A stretch of DNA of 64,000 bases, taken from positions 1,302,001 to 1,366,000 of the forward strand of contig JAYMNP010000001.1 in NCBI GenBank assembly GCA_036941025.1, written 5' to 3'. Below the pieces are notes generated by a model, which saw only the letters and a list, made by a program, of their open reading frames with translations, had not been told where the DNA came from and did not search any database. Position 1 is the stretch's first letter. Each line of letters starts with the position of its first letter. Below, piece by piece: positions 30,692-41,414 of the stretch. The stretch comes from Lachnospiraceae bacterium JLR.KK002. Its GTDB lineage: Bacteria; Bacillota; Clostridia; Lachnospirales; Lachnospiraceae. The translations under genes and the position numbers were made by a program.

Positions 30692-32158
30692 CACCACTTT
30701 ACAACTATTATAAATAGCGCTCCTTTTGCTGAACAAGGTATTTTAAGGCTCTCATAAGGGCAGATGATTTTATTATACTTTCGCTCTTTTTCACGAAAGT
30801 GGCAAAAAATACCTCCTGCCTGATCCGCTCGCTGAGCACAAACCTGAAATCCTGTGCGCTTTCCCTACGGTACTTTGAAAATGCTTCATCCTGATATGGC
30901 AGCAGTTTCATCGCACAATAAGCTATGTTGATCAGATTAACCAGCATTTCAATCCCTTTCCGGCTGCGCACCATATAGCTGCATAGTGACCAGAAGGTTT
31001 TCTGTTCGTAATAGCTGACTTCTATCTTCCATCTGAATGAGTACAGGAACAAGGGGATGTAATCCATCCATGCACTCCCCGTCTGGTTCAGGGGGGTCTT
31101 TTCCTGCCATGCACAAAAAATCTGCAGCTGTGTGGGGAAAACCGTACTGAAGAACAGGCGCCTGGAACCGCCTTCCTTCTCTGTGGCTGTCACATAGGCA
31201 AAAACTTCCCTTGTGCCGAAAATATTTGTAAGGACACGGCGCATCCCAATATAATAACCGCCTATTTTTTCATCCGAAAGTGTAAAATCTTTTTCCGCCG
31301 AAAGACGTTTCCCATGTTTTGCAGGCCTGCCCCTTTTTCCGGTCGGCTGCGGGGCAAGGTCATAAAGGACAGAGTCATACCTTGCATTTCCGATTAGGCC
31401 AAGGTTTGGGTATTCATCCACGACAGAAACCAGATCCCCTTTTGTATACCAGCTGTCGCATAGGATAATGACATTCGCCTTTTCCTGTAATTCAGGCATG
31501 GCCTGGCGTACCATGGAAGCAGCCAGCTTTAATTTTGACTCTTCTTTCTGCCACATACGGTAGGAAAGCGGAAACGCCTGGTAAACAATCTTGCCTTTAT
31601 CCCACATTGGCACACAGAGCATGACACTTACAAAGCAGTGCCCATTCAGGTAGCCGCTGCCGTTGTGCGCGGAATGGTCAAAGAGTTTTGAGACATCCTC
31701 AAATTTCTTTCCATATTTGGGAACAATGGTATCATCCATGCATAAAAAAACGGGCTGCGTCTCTAAGGATTTCGGGATTAGTTTCAATGCCATAGATGCT
31801 GTTGCATTCATAAACCTGGAATAATCCACTTTGGCATAGGAGCAGGCATAGTAAAAGGCATTCAGGGATTTATCTGTTAGCTTTGACAGGAAATGTCTGT
31901 AAAGGAAACGGATGGAATCCGCTGACTCCAGTGTCAGTATGGACAGCAGGAGCAGGACCAATGTCTCGGCTGTAGGAATGGAACAAGCCTCAAAATAAAT
32001 GTAAAAATAATGATAAAGTCTACCAATTATAGTTTTTTCGTTGTATAATAAGTCTGTCGTACAGGATCACTTTCTTTCGTATTTTTTTGTTTGCAAACTT
32101 ATTATACATCAGAAAGTCCTGTATGACATTTTTTTTATGGAAAAGTTGTAAAGTGGTG
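30692..32158 (-). mobile_element. IS4-type insertion sequence with 15-bp IRs and 8-bp TSD
   Basis: 1467 bp bounded by perfect inverted repeats CACCACTTTACAACT / AGTTGTAAAGTGGTG and a direct duplication AAATATTA at 30684-30691 and 32159-32166. One DDE transposase fills it. Intact ends and exact duplication suggest a recent insertion, in the space upstream of the Cache chemoreceptor gene. Confidence 0.92.
30708..31961 (-). CDS. IS4-like DDE transposase
   Basis: At least 417 residues. DDE residues are visible as FLCMDDTIVPKYGK, ILCDSWYTKG and a downstream Glu in RWKIEVSYYEQKTFW. The listed start is a TTG; in-frame sequence upstream reads as a family-like N-terminus (FEACSIPTAET) but has no ATG, so the true start may be a non-standard codon near 31994 or further upstream. 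Confidence 0.85.
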   Translation of the reverse strand: MVLLLLSILTLESADSIRFLYRHFLSKLTDKSLNAFYYACSYAKVDYSRFMNATASMALKLIPKSLETQPVFLCMDDTIVPKYGKKFEDVSKLFDHSAHNGSGYLNGHCFVSVMLCVPMWDKGKIVYQAFPLSYRMWQKEESKLKLAASMVRQAMPELQEKANVIILCDSWYTKGDLVSVVDEYPNLGLIGNARYDSVLYDLAPQPTGKRGRPAKHGKRLSAEKDFTLSDEKIGGYYIGMRRVLTNIFGTREVFAYVTATEKEGGSRRLFFSTVFPTQLQIFCAWQEKTPLNQTGSAWMDYIPLFLYSFRWKIEVSYYEQKTFWSLCSYMVRSRKGIEMLVNLINIAYCAMKLLPYQDEAFSKYRRESAQDFRFVLSERIRQEVFFATFVKKSESIIKSSALMRALKYLVQQKERYL

Positions 32159-32241
32159 AAATATTATATAAGTTACTGTTCCCGCTTGTCAACCACTATC
32201 CGGACAGTCATCAAAAACTGCCTGTTATGAACCGGAAATTC

Positions 32242-32574
32242 TCATTTTCTGCAAATTGTATTGCTGAGAATGAGAATTATAACGACGTCGGTAATAATAA
32301 CGCCAATTAAGACATATACAAAACTCGCCGGCAGCACATTTTCAAACAAACCAGAAGTAAGAATGCAAAAAGCTATTACAGCCATTCCGGTTCCCATTGT
32401 TCTGCACAGGCGTTTTTCGTTATATTTTGCTTTTTCTTCTTTTGTGGCTACATTATAACCGGAAATCAGTCCGCTTCCATGTCCCGAAATTAAGACTGCG
32501 GAAAGTATTGCAAATACGATGAATGCAGCCCATACAATCCAGTCCGGCCCATGTGATATATCCGCTAACTTCAT
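32242..32574 (-). CDS. DUF3784 family membrane protein
   Basis: Start at MKLADISHGPDW (32574) behind GGAGGTGTCAG. The 110-residue protein has three helices (about 12-30, 62-80, 85-105) and the family's cytoplasmic signature SGYNVATKEEKAKYNEKRL. Function unknown; members are widespread in Firmicutes. It sits alone between the IS4-type element and copy B of the dispersed repeat. Confidence 0.8.
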   Translation of the reverse strand: MKLADISHGPDWIVWAAFIVFAILSAVLISGHGSGLISGYNVATKEEKAKYNEKRLCRTMGTGMAVIAFCILTSGLFENVLPASFVYVLIGVIITDVVIILILSNTICRK

Positions 32575-32684
32575 TATTCTGACACCTCCATAATTCTCAG
32601 GTTCTCTGTTTCCTTTATGATACCATAAATTTTTACATCTGACACCAGTTATATAAAAAAAGAGAACGATACGGTCCACTTTCA

Positions 32685-32743
32685 GGGCGCTGGACATCCG
32701 GTGGATGTCCGTTTAGCGCGGACTGAAGCAGACCGTAGACCTG
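32685..32743 (+). repeat. Dispersed 56-bp structured repeat, copy B
   Basis: GGGCGCTGGACATCC-GGT-GGATGTCCGTTTAGCGC, then GGACTGAAGCAGACCGTAGAC. The stem is perfect; the 3' part differs from copy A by a few bases. Confidence 0.85.
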
Positions 32744-32808
32744 GATACTTTGACGCGCCGGGCATGGTCCCTTTAACGACATCATTCCATTCATGCGAGT
32801 GCGCATAA

Positions 32809-33048
32809 TTATTCTGTCTCACAGGAAATACTTTCATGCGTTAGCGTGACACGGTATTTCCTGTAAGACAAAAGAAAAGCACCTCCAGAAGAGATGCCTT
32901 CCCATACAGAATCAATCCGCTCCGCACCTGTCTCATACTTCACAGTCATTGCCAAATCCAGAGCCGACTGCGTATCAGCAATTACCACCTCGTCACCGGA
33001 AACGACTGCAATATCAACTCCCTTATCCTTCAAATGTTCAATATTCAT
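32809..33048 (-). pseudogene. DUF4180-domain protein, 3' truncated
   Basis: Start MNIEHLKDKG (33048) behind CTGGAGGATATT. The first 50 residues fit DUF4180 (IAVVSGDEVVIADTQSALDL, VKYETGAERI) but the frame then leaves the family and stops at 79 residues instead of about 110-120; the expected C-terminal half is missing in all frames nearby. The divergent tail encodes an 11-bp-stem hairpin (ACAGGAAATAC / GTATTTCCTGT, 32821-32864), so a deletion or insertion replaced the 3' end. Confidence 0.6.
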
Positions 33049-33130
33049 AATATCCTCCAGACTAAACCTGCAGTACAAATCCCGGTTAATGATTGATTTT
33101 ACAGAACAACATGTAAATTGTCAGGCACTG

Positions 33131-33417
33131 TCATGCCCGTTCTCTGACCGTCACCAGAACCCTGTCCCCCGGCTGCTTTCCTATCCGGAAACGAATATCC
33201 TTACGCACGCCGATAATATAGCACACACTCCCGTCAGCGTTCTTTACCCCCATATTTACAACACTGCCATCATAGGGTTCCCCGTCAAACGTGGCATGTA
33301 CCTTCACCCTTCCCCGTCCAAACTCTTTCCTGATATCATAGGGAAAAATGACATAAGCGCCCCTTTCTTCTCCGCTTCATAAATCAGTGACTCATACTCA
33401 TACACTCTGTTGTTCAA
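33131..33417 (-). pseudogene. DUF1905-domain protein, frameshifted
   Basis: Conceptual start TTG (33417) behind GAGGTG gives NNRVYEYESLIYEAEKKG, then the frame must shift to continue GAYVIFPYDIRKEFGRGR, ATFDGEPYDGSVVNMG, VRKDIRFRIGKQPGD to the stop at 33131. The shift is at a four-base C-run (33360-33363, GGGG on the coding strand); one more G restores the frame. Either a 1-bp deletion or a homopolymer sequencing error. DUF1905 is a small beta-barrel domain of unknown function. Confidence 0.65.
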
Positions 33418-33538
33418 TGCCTGCACCTCATCTCATTCCTGTTATTAATTGTCGCAAATATCTTTTACAGTCTCATTCGCAATAAACCAGTTTGCAATCC
33501 CAAAAAGTCTTCCCTGTCCCGGTCGCATATCCCTGGAA

Positions 33539-33619
33539 CTATATAATGGCAGCCAGCCAAATGCACAGGACGTCCAACAGAATCCCTGTCATGGCGGCCA
33601 CCGCCCATTTCAGCTTCAT
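33539..33619 (-). CDS. Possible 26-residue single-helix membrane peptide
   Basis: A small ORF with GGGAGAGGGG before ATG 33619 and a product of mostly hydrophobic residues (MKLKWAVAAMTGILLDVLC then IWLAAII). The rest of 33420-33807 shows only scraps without a recognisable gene. Whether this is translated is unknown. Confidence 0.3.
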   Translation of the reverse strand: MKLKWAVAAMTGILLDVLCIWLAAII

Positions 33620-33807
33620 ATATGCCCCTCTCCCGTTTCTTTCGTCTTTATCTATCCACTCTATCGGAAAATAATCGGTTTTATGCTATTATTGCATCCA
33701 TAATTTCTTTGCCAATATTCATCATTGACGACAATCCTGCCATATGTAAGCTGCAGCATTTGCCATGGCCGGCAGAATAAAATAAGTATCAAATTCTGAA
33801 AAAGAGT

Positions 33808-34782
33808 TTATTCTTCTTCCGGATACTTAAATCCCCATTCATTTCTAAAAGCTGTCATCATATCCATCACATCTTTGGTATATTCAAGATGCATACATTC
33901 CGCATCTCCTGAGATGGCCCTCTCCATATCTGCCAGCTCGTATGCTAAAGCGTCTGCATTTTCGCCTTCCCTGAGCACTTCTGTCTCTCCAGACTCTACA
34001 TAGGTAATCGTCGCCTCCCACGCTCTGGGATATTCCATAATTTCAATGTAGCCCTTTTCACAGGAAATTATTCCGCGCTTTGGCTGTTTTGAATGAAGCG
34101 ACAGCATAACCGACGCCATCTGTCCTTCTCCGTTCATAAGCAACAATCCAGCCTGTTCATCCACTCCTGTTGGCGCAGACTTTACCTGCGATAAAAGTCT
34201 CGTTGGCTTTTCGTCCATAAACCATCGAATAAATGAAAGTGCATAAACCCCAATATCAAGCATTGCACCTCCCGCAAGATTTCTATTGAAAAACCGATTG
34301 CTCATATCGTATTCCTTGAAACTTCCAAAATTCATTGTTATCAGGTTGACTTTTCCTAATTTATCAGAATCAAGTATTTCTTTCAATTTCTTATATACTG
34401 GCATATGATAAATAGTCATGGCTTCACCAATGATAACGCCCTTTTCATTTGCCAATGTAATTACTTCATCCAGCTCACTGCTGTTTAATGTAATCGACTT
34501 CTCAACAAGCATATGTTTCCCATTGGCAATAGCTTTTTTCATAAATCCTGCATGAGTATTATGTGGAGTGGTAATATAAATCACATCAATCTCCGGATCT
34601 GAAAACATATCGTTATAATCTTCATACACTTTTTCAATTCCATATTTGTCTGCAAAGGCAACTGCTTTGTTATAAGTTCTATTTCCAATGGCATAAATGT
34701 TTTTCCCGTTTTTCCTAAGTGCAACCGCCATTTCATTTGCAATTACACCTGTGCCTAAAACTGCCCATTTAATCTCCTGCAT
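33808..34782 (-). CDS. Gfo/Idh/MocA family oxidoreductase
   Basis: A 324-residue NAD(P)-dependent sugar or polyol dehydrogenase relative. Rossmann motif WAVLGTGVIANEMA at the N-terminus, PHNTHAGFM, and the catalytic Lys region MLVEKSITLN (usually EKP). AAGGAGGAC precedes the ATG. Substrate cannot be predicted. It is downstream of an MBL-fold gene on the same strand with a 76-nt gap. Confidence 0.88.
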   Translation of the reverse strand: MQEIKWAVLGTGVIANEMAVALRKNGKNIYAIGNRTYNKAVAFADKYGIEKVYEDYNDMFSDPEIDVIYITTPHNTHAGFMKKAIANGKHMLVEKSITLNSSELDEVITLANEKGVIIGEAMTIYHMPVYKKLKEILDSDKLGKVNLITMNFGSFKEYDMSNRFFNRNLAGGAMLDIGVYALSFIRWFMDEKPTRLLSQVKSAPTGVDEQAGLLLMNGEGQMASVMLSLHSKQPKRGIISCEKGYIEIMEYPRAWEATITYVESGETEVLREGENADALAYELADMERAISGDAECMHLEYTKDVMDMMTAFRNEWGFKYPEEE

Positions 34783-34858
34783 AAAGTTTGTCCTCCTTAA
34801 ATCTGGCTCTGAACTTTAAATCATATGCCATATCCATATTTCCACTTTTGTACGCCGG

Positions 34859-35665
34859 CTATTTTCCCTTAATCTCAATCCTGTCCAAAATTCCCTGTAC
34901 GCTTATATTCTGATGCGTCAGATACATTCTCGCCACATCCTCCACAAATGATTTGTCCGCTCCCGTCGCCCTGTCAATATCCAAAAGCGTATAACCCTTG
35001 TCTATGTATTTCATAATCTTTTTTACAAGCTGAAACATATCTTTGGAATGCCCGGATTCTTTTTTCGGCATCCCTCGCTCCCCGCTTAACTTTGCCGCTT
35101 TCGCATGGCCGTAGTACACCCTGACAGGCTTTTTTGCCAGCAATTTATCCCAACTCTCCTCAATCTGAGTCCCCTTGTGAATCTCCAACTCATACAGGGG
35201 ATTCAGGTCGCCTACAAAGAACGCCCCTTCATCCAGGCATAAGGAAATGCTGTCTTCGCTATGCCCCGGCGTATGCACCACTTCTCCTGCAATCCCGCAT
35301 TCCTTCAAAAGAAGACGGCTTTCCCCACAGGAAATGACGCGTACATCCTCATCCACAATCGGCCGGTAAAGGCGGTTCCCTTCCTTTGCAAATACCCTGT
35401 CCGCGTCATGGATATGCGCCCGCTGCACGTCAGCCGCCACGATTTTCACGCCGCAGCCGGCAATTTCCTGCGCGATTCCCATGTGGTCCGGGTGGAAATG
35501 GGAAATAAACAAATACCGAATTTCCTGCACTGTCGCCCCCGCCTCGCCAAGCACCCTGCAAAACTGTGGAAAAGAACCTGCCCACCCTGCATCAAAAAGG
35601 ATGCTGCCATCCGTTCCCCGGACAAGATATGTGTTTGTGCCGGAATACTTTAATTCGATTACCAT
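34859..35665 (-). CDS. MBL-fold metallo-hydrolase
   Basis: A 268-residue metallo-beta-lactamase fold enzyme with metal ligands in SHFHPDHMG, HTPGHSEDS, VGDLNP and YYGHAK. A C-terminal helical region (about 200-265) is extra. Substrate unknown; glyoxalase II-like or quorum-quenching activities are possible within the fold. A nested inverted repeat lies immediately upstream (35698-35790). Confidence 0.88.
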   Translation of the reverse strand: MVIELKYSGTNTYLVRGTDGSILFDAGWAGSFPQFCRVLGEAGATVQEIRYLFISHFHPDHMGIAQEIAGCGVKIVAADVQRAHIHDADRVFAKEGNRLYRPIVDEDVRVISCGESRLLLKECGIAGEVVHTPGHSEDSISLCLDEGAFFVGDLNPLYELEIHKGTQIEESWDKLLAKKPVRVYYGHAKAAKLSGERGMPKKESGHSKDMFQLVKKIMKYIDKGYTLLDIDRATGADKSFVEDVARMYLTHQNISVQGILDRIEIKGK

Positions 35666-35697
35666 CTTACCACTCCATTTTACAAAAGGTTCATCTG

Positions 35698-35790
35698 CTT
35701 CGACATGATAACACCGCTAAGCCTACGCTATCGAAAAAAGTGTCATGCGAAAGCCTTCCTGGGAAAGCCGCATCCCTGCACAGATGAACC
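35698..35790 (-). promoter_or_regulatory. Nested inverted repeat in leader of MBL-fold gene
   Basis: GGTTCATCTG (minus 35790-35781) pairs with CAGATGAACC (35707-35698), followed by TTTTGT; a second CATGACAC/GTGTTATCATG pair and a small CTTTCC/GGAAGG hairpin lie inside. The position between any upstream promoter and the RBS suits an attenuator or structured leader. No known riboswitch was recognised. Confidence 0.4.
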
Positions 35791-35836
35791 ATAATTATTT
35801 TAACATTTTTTACGTTTGTACGCCACCCTTATTTTC

Positions 35837-37410
35837 CTTGAGTTTCCGCAGTTCTATCCACAAAAGTCCAATTATCCACATATCACCATCTACAATTTTT
35901 GTAAAATGCCTAAAATATAAGGAATCTTCTTCCTTTTTGATGTAAAATAAAGTCGCCACAACAATTATCCACTAAACAAAAAAGAGGAGGATTCCTTATG
36001 GCTCATTTTACATCAAATACCTACACTTTGAAACGGGAAATTTTAACTTTTTCTAATAAAATTTCCAAAAAGCTTTCAAAACCGGACAAAAAGTTTATTG
36101 CCGATATGACTTACGGCATCCTCGCTTCCGGAAGTTGCCTGTTGACCGACATCGTAGACCAGCTCCACGAACGTTCCAAAAAAGTCAATTCCGTAGAGCG
36201 GCTCACCAGGCATTTGAATAAAGGGATTCCTGGAAAAGCGCAGAAATCATACCTTTACACCATCCGCAAATGGATTCCGGATGAACCTGTCGTCCATATC
36301 GATGACAGCGATATCGTGAAACCGGATGGCCGCAAGTTTGAATCCCCTGGCCTCGTCAGGGATGGCTCCAAAAGCACGGACACAAAGAACGTCTATGAAA
36401 AAGGCTACCATGTCACAGAAGCCTGCGCCCTTACGAAGAATGGCCATCCCGTCAGTATCCTCTCTAAGGTCCATTCTTCGAAAGAGAAAGACTTCACATC
36501 CATCAATGATGTGACTTTTTCAGCAATGGAACAGGCAGCCTCCCTGTTCGGAAAGGCCACTTTCGTCATGGACAGGGGATACGATGACAACAAGATGTTC
36601 CTGAAACTCCATGGGCTGGAACAGGACTACGTCATCCGCCTTACGACAAAGCGCAAACTCCTTTTCCATGGGAAATGGATCCCGGCGACACATCTTCGGG
36701 AACAGCGCAAGGGCAAGATCAAAATGCCGCTTTATTATAAAGGCAAAAACCATGATGCCTATCTTTCCCATGTGAAAGTGCAGATCACGGCTTCCAGAAA
36801 GGACATCTACCTTGTCCTGGTCTACGGTATCACGGAGCATCCCATGATGCTGGCTACAAATAAAAAAATCAGTTCCAGGGAAGATGTCATCCGGATTGCA
36901 AAGCTCTACTTTTCCAGATGGCGCATTGAGGAGTATTTCCGCTGCAAAAAACAGGTATTTCGCTTTGAGCATTTCAGGGTACGGAGACTCAAAGCCATCA
37001 ACGCTTTAAATTTTTATATCACCTTATGCATGGCATTCCTGGCACACCTGTCCATGAAGCCGGAGACGAATGCCCTTAAAGTCTCCATCATAAAAACGGC
37101 TGCTCCCATAAAGGAGAAAGTGGGCTTCAGCTATTACCGGCTGGCAAAAGGCATCATCGGCATACTCTCGTATGCGAAAGAGGGCATCAGGCTCTGGTTT
37201 CGGACGAAGCGTCCGGCTTACCGTCAGCTTTGCCTTAAGCTGGCCGTCTGAATAGAGAAAAGAATAGTTCTCCCACAGTCCGGTTCCGGCGGGGCTTATT
37301 TCCGGTACCTCTACTCGCAGATGCTGCCTCTCGACTGCATTCAAAAAATGGCAGATTGGTACTTTTAATAGGCATATTCATTTTTTCAGTGCAGTTTGCG
37401 GAAACTCAAG
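35837..37410 (+). mobile_element. IS4-family insertion sequence, second type
   Basis: 14-bp perfect inverted repeats CTTGAGTTTCCGCA / TGCGGAAACTCAAG enclose 1574 bp with one transposase. Flanks do not show an obvious target duplication, and the right flank is a different kind of DNA (conjugative-element fragment), so a deletion next to the element is likely. Confidence 0.75.
35998..37251 (+). CDS. IS4-family DDE transposase
   Basis: A 417-residue transposase. The first Asp lies in VVHIDDSDIVKP, the second in FVMDRGYDDNKMF, and the Glu in RWRIEEYFRCKKQVF (YREK-type box). AAGAGGAGGATT precedes the ATG. Not closely similar to the transposase at 30708-31961. The ORF looks intact. Confidence 0.88.
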   Translation: MAHFTSNTYTLKREILTFSNKISKKLSKPDKKFIADMTYGILASGSCLLTDIVDQLHERSKKVNSVERLTRHLNKGIPGKAQKSYLYTIRKWIPDEPVVHIDDSDIVKPDGRKFESPGLVRDGSKSTDTKNVYEKGYHVTEACALTKNGHPVSILSKVHSSKEKDFTSINDVTFSAMEQAASLFGKATFVMDRGYDDNKMFLKLHGLEQDYVIRLTTKRKLLFHGKWIPATHLREQRKGKIKMPLYYKGKNHDAYLSHVKVQITASRKDIYLVLVYGITEHPMMLATNKKISSREDVIRIAKLYFSRWRIEEYFRCKKQVFRFEHFRVRRLKAINALNFYITLCMAFLAHLSMKPETNALKVSIIKTAAPIKEKVGFSYYRLAKGIIGILSYAKEGIRLWFRTKRPAYRQLCLKLAV

Positions 37411-37521
37411 ATATCTGAATACTTTTAAAGCACTTGTTACTGACCGAGAAAAACGGTTAAGCGGCAGGTGCTTTTACTTTTTCAAAAAATCAGAATACCA
37501 TGTCTAAAAATATATCCCCCT

Positions 37522-37564
37522 GCGGGCTGTTGGGTGAGAGGTCAAAACCTCCCGCCCTTTTTTA
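37522..37564 (+). terminator. Rho-independent terminator in conjugative-element remnant
   Basis: GCGGG..CCCGC with an inner GAGGT/ACCTC pair is followed by a seven-base T-run (37558-37564). 37411-37842 otherwise holds a possible 28-codon ORF (37575-37661) and a possible 31-codon leader ORF (37801-37896), both unproven. Confidence 0.7.
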
Positions 37565-37842
37565 TTACCGCAAAATGACAGCGATAGATTTGCTCCTTGA
37601 AAATTCCATAGCAGCCGCCAGAGGGATACCTGCCGCAACGGACAGCAGAGCCACGATATGAGCCTGCCCGTTGCTCAATCCGTGCATAGCACTGACAGAG
37701 AAAACGCCGCTTTAGGGAAAGCGTGGAACTGTATGGACTGGCTGTGCTACATACCCTTGCTTCATTGCAGGGGTAAATCTATTCAAGGAGGTCACGCCTA
37801 TGTGCAGTAAAACCAAACGAAAACGCCGAAAGGAGGAAGCCC

Positions 37843-38569
<727 letters not shown>

Positions 38570-40424
38570 CTATTTTTTCAACTGTATGATCTTTGTTCCT
38601 GCCACTACTGTCCCTTCCGCCACAAGTTCTGCCGCTGTATAATCATCCGCATTCAACACAATCACTACCACGACATCAGGGTGTCCGGCATCCGCCACTG
38701 CCTTCCGGTCAAAAACAAGCAGCTCCTGTCCAGCATTTACTTCATCCCCTTCTTTTACCTTCGGATCAAATCCCATGCCGCGTATCAACGCCGACATGTA
38801 TCAGAAGTTCCATGCCATCGTTTCCTTCAAGGCCGATTGCATGGCCAGTATCTGACACTTGCACTATTTTCCCAGTAAAAGGCGCCCGCACAATGCCATC
38901 TTCTGGATAAATCCCCATTGTCCATCCCAAAACCCCTTCTGAAAATGTCGGGTCTGGAATATCCCCCATTTCAACTATCTTTCCATTTACCGGGGCGTAT
39001 ACCGTATTTTTTCTTCATTTTCAATGGCTGCTGTTTCCTGTGCCTGTATTTCCACACTCTTTTCAAATTTTAACGAAAGAATAAATGTAATGGCTGCCGT
39101 AGATACTGCCGTAATCAAAAGCGAAATGATGATATTCCAAAAAAAGCTCATGGTATCATCACCGATATAAAGGAGCACTGCCGGAATCCCGGAAGAGCCT
39201 GTCGCAAAACGGTGTGTATGTGTAACTCCGGCATACAGACCGCCTAAGCCCCCGCCTATCATTGCCGAAATAAGAGGATATTTCTTCGGCAGGTTCAATC
39301 CATACAATACTGGCTCTGTAATTCCCATCAGCGCCGTAACGCCGGCAGACAAGCCAAGCTGCCTTGTTTTGGATTCTCTTGTACGCAAACCGACAACCAG
39401 CGCGGCAACTCCCTGTGCAATGTTAGAGCATACGCATCCCGGCCCAAAAATACTGTCAAAGCCAAGGCTTGCCATCTGCATACTTCCAAGCGGCGCAACC
39501 GCATGGTGAATGCCAAACATAACCATAACAGGGAACAGTCCCCCAATCAGCGCAGCAGGCGCCCAACTCGCATTTGTACTCAGCCAGTCAAAAACCAGCG
39601 CAAGGCCTTCGCCAACATAATCTCCTACCGGCCCTAAAACCAACAGCGCCAGCGTTCCCATAATAAGAAATGTAAACATCGGAACGAATACAAGGTTTAC
39701 TGCCTTTGGGATCACTTTATTCAGCCATTTCTCTACAAAAGACTGTACAATAATAACGAGGATAACCGGGATAACGGTTGATGTATAAGATACCAGATAG
39801 AACGGTATCACACCAAAAAATTTTACCGGTTCATCTGCGGCTACTAATGCCATCCAATTTGCATGGCACATAATGCCTGCCACAGACATAGCCAGAATTG
39901 CGCTGCATTTCATCCTTTTTGCCGTTGTATAGGCCAGAAGGATTGGAGAAACGCAAAGGTTGCGTCTGCAAAGAAATTTAATATGTAATAAGTCTGCGAA
40001 TCTGAATTTACCAGATGGAATACGGTAAGCAATGCCATCAGCGCTTTCAGCATACCGGCTCCGGAAAGCGCTGGGACAATCGGCTGGAATACACTGGACA
40101 CAAAATCAATCACATAGTCTACCGGCGACATTTTTTGCCATTCCCTTTGTCCGGTTCTTCCTGCCCTTCCCTGTTCGGAACCAGTTTTTCTACTTCCTCA
40201 AACACCTCTGCCACATGCATACCTATGACAACCTGAAACATACCGCCGCTCTCTACTACCTGCGCCACCCCATCCAGGTTCCCGATACCCTCTTTATCCG
40301 CTTTTTCGGTATCTCTCAGAGTGAAACGGAGCCTTGTCTGGCAATGGCGCACGGCGCTGATATTCCCGCTGCCGCCCACTTTTTCCACAATCGTCCCTGC
40401 AAGGCTTTCATACTTTTTGCTCAT
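38570..40424 (-). pseudogene. bglF: Beta-glucoside PTS EIIBCA, multiple frameshifts
   Basis: Read from 40424 downward: EIIB (MSKKYESLAGTIVEKVGG, with phospho-Cys in AVRHCQTRLRF), EIIC (AGMLKALMALL.. GITEPVLYG), and EIIA-Glc type (FTGKIVQV, LLIHVGVDT, GFDPKVKEGDEV). Four frame breaks: near 40131-40136 (A-run short by one), near 39945 (C-run short by one), near 39007-39012 (A-run short by one), and near 38785 (about 11 nt missing by family spacing). AAGGAGG precedes the start. An IS110 copy lies just upstream and probably removes the promoter. Confidence 0.85.
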
Positions 40425-40773
40425 TTGGATGACCTCCTTCTCTTATTATGTTTCCATCATACAAAACTTTTTTGACTATGTCTAATACCTATACTGAATT
40501 TTCAGAAATGCCTGTTTTGAATGACAGAACCATAGCATAAAAACCTGCTAACAAAAGTCAAGACTTTTTAGCAGGTTTTTAAATATATTTTTCGTATGAA
40601 TTTTTCCTACGACAATTAGACCGGTGGAAAATCCGGTCTGCCGTATCCGCTGTTTTAGTTCTTTTTACTTCTGGTATACTTCCATCACACGTGCATAATA
40701 AATCCTAAGGAATTTATTTAATCCCGCTATTTTTGCTGCACGTTTTGACTTTCCTTCTTTTTCTTTCTTCAAA

Positions 40774-41414
40774 CTGAACCACTACCGGCTAAAGCCGGTA
40801 GGTTCAACATGCTGCTAAAGCAGCCTAAAGTTGTGCATGCTGCAAGTTATCGGTATCCCATTACTTTTATCCTATCTCAAAGTTATCAGAATTGCTCCTC
40901 TCTTGCAGATCTTGATTCTTGATATACTCCTTGATGATTTCATCTGTTACATTTCCACTGCTTGCTACAAAATAGCCTCTTGCCCACAAGTGTTGACCCC
41001 AGAATTGCTTATTTAATTCTTTATATTCCATCTGCAATTTTCGCGACGTATTCCCTTTTATATACTGTACCAACTTACTCGCTGACAAATGCGGCGGAAC
41101 GGATACCAACAGATGGATATGGTCATTTCCAACATGTCCTGCCAGTATTTCTACTTCATTGCTCTGGCAGATGATTCTGATGAGTTCTCTTGTTCTTATC
41201 GCTATTTTTCCTGTTATCACTGGTTTTCGATATTTTGTTATCCAGACTAAATGGTACTTGATATCGTATGTGCAATGTGCTGACTTTCTGTAATTTTCCA
41301 TTTTTTTCACCTCAAGTTTAGTATCTCTGTTTTCACCTTTTCTAAACTTGAAGCTATGGGGTTTACCTAAAGGTTTCGCCTAAAGGCGAGGGTTTTAACC
41401 CCATTATACAGACA
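40774..41414 (-). mobile_element. IS200/IS605-family element nested in IS110 copy 2
   Basis: 641 bp inserted into the transposase 3' region of IS110 without target duplication, as expected for single-strand HUH transposition. Subterminal hairpins share a TAAA loop: CTACCGGC-TAAA-GCCGGTAG (about 40781-40800), GCTGC-TAAA-GCAGC (about 40812-40825), and near the other end ACC-TAAA-GGT and CGCC-TAAA-GGCG (41365-41392). Only TnpA is present, no TnpB. Confidence 0.9.
40867..41301 (-). CDS. tnpA: IS200/IS605 TnpA (Y1 HUH transposase)
   Basis: Start at MENYRKSAHCTY (41301) behind GAGGTG. The 144-residue Y1 transposase has the HUH motif NDHIHLLVSVPP and the catalytic tyrosine in WARGYFVASSGNVTDEII. 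It cuts and joins single-stranded element ends folded as hairpins. The ORF is intact, and its host hairpins are present on both sides, so the element may be active. Confidence 0.93.
   Translation of the reverse strand: MENYRKSAHCTYDIKYHLVWITKYRKPVITGKIAIRTRELIRIICQSNEVEILAGHVGNDHIHLLVSVPPHLSASKLVQYIKGNTSRKLQMEYKELNKQFWGQHLWARGYFVASSGNVTDEIIKEYIKNQDLQERSNSDNFEIG

Noticed and set aside
35837..37410. Target-site duplication at the second IS4-family element
   Set aside because: Flanks CTTATTTTC and ATATCTGAA do not match; only the inverted repeats are supported.
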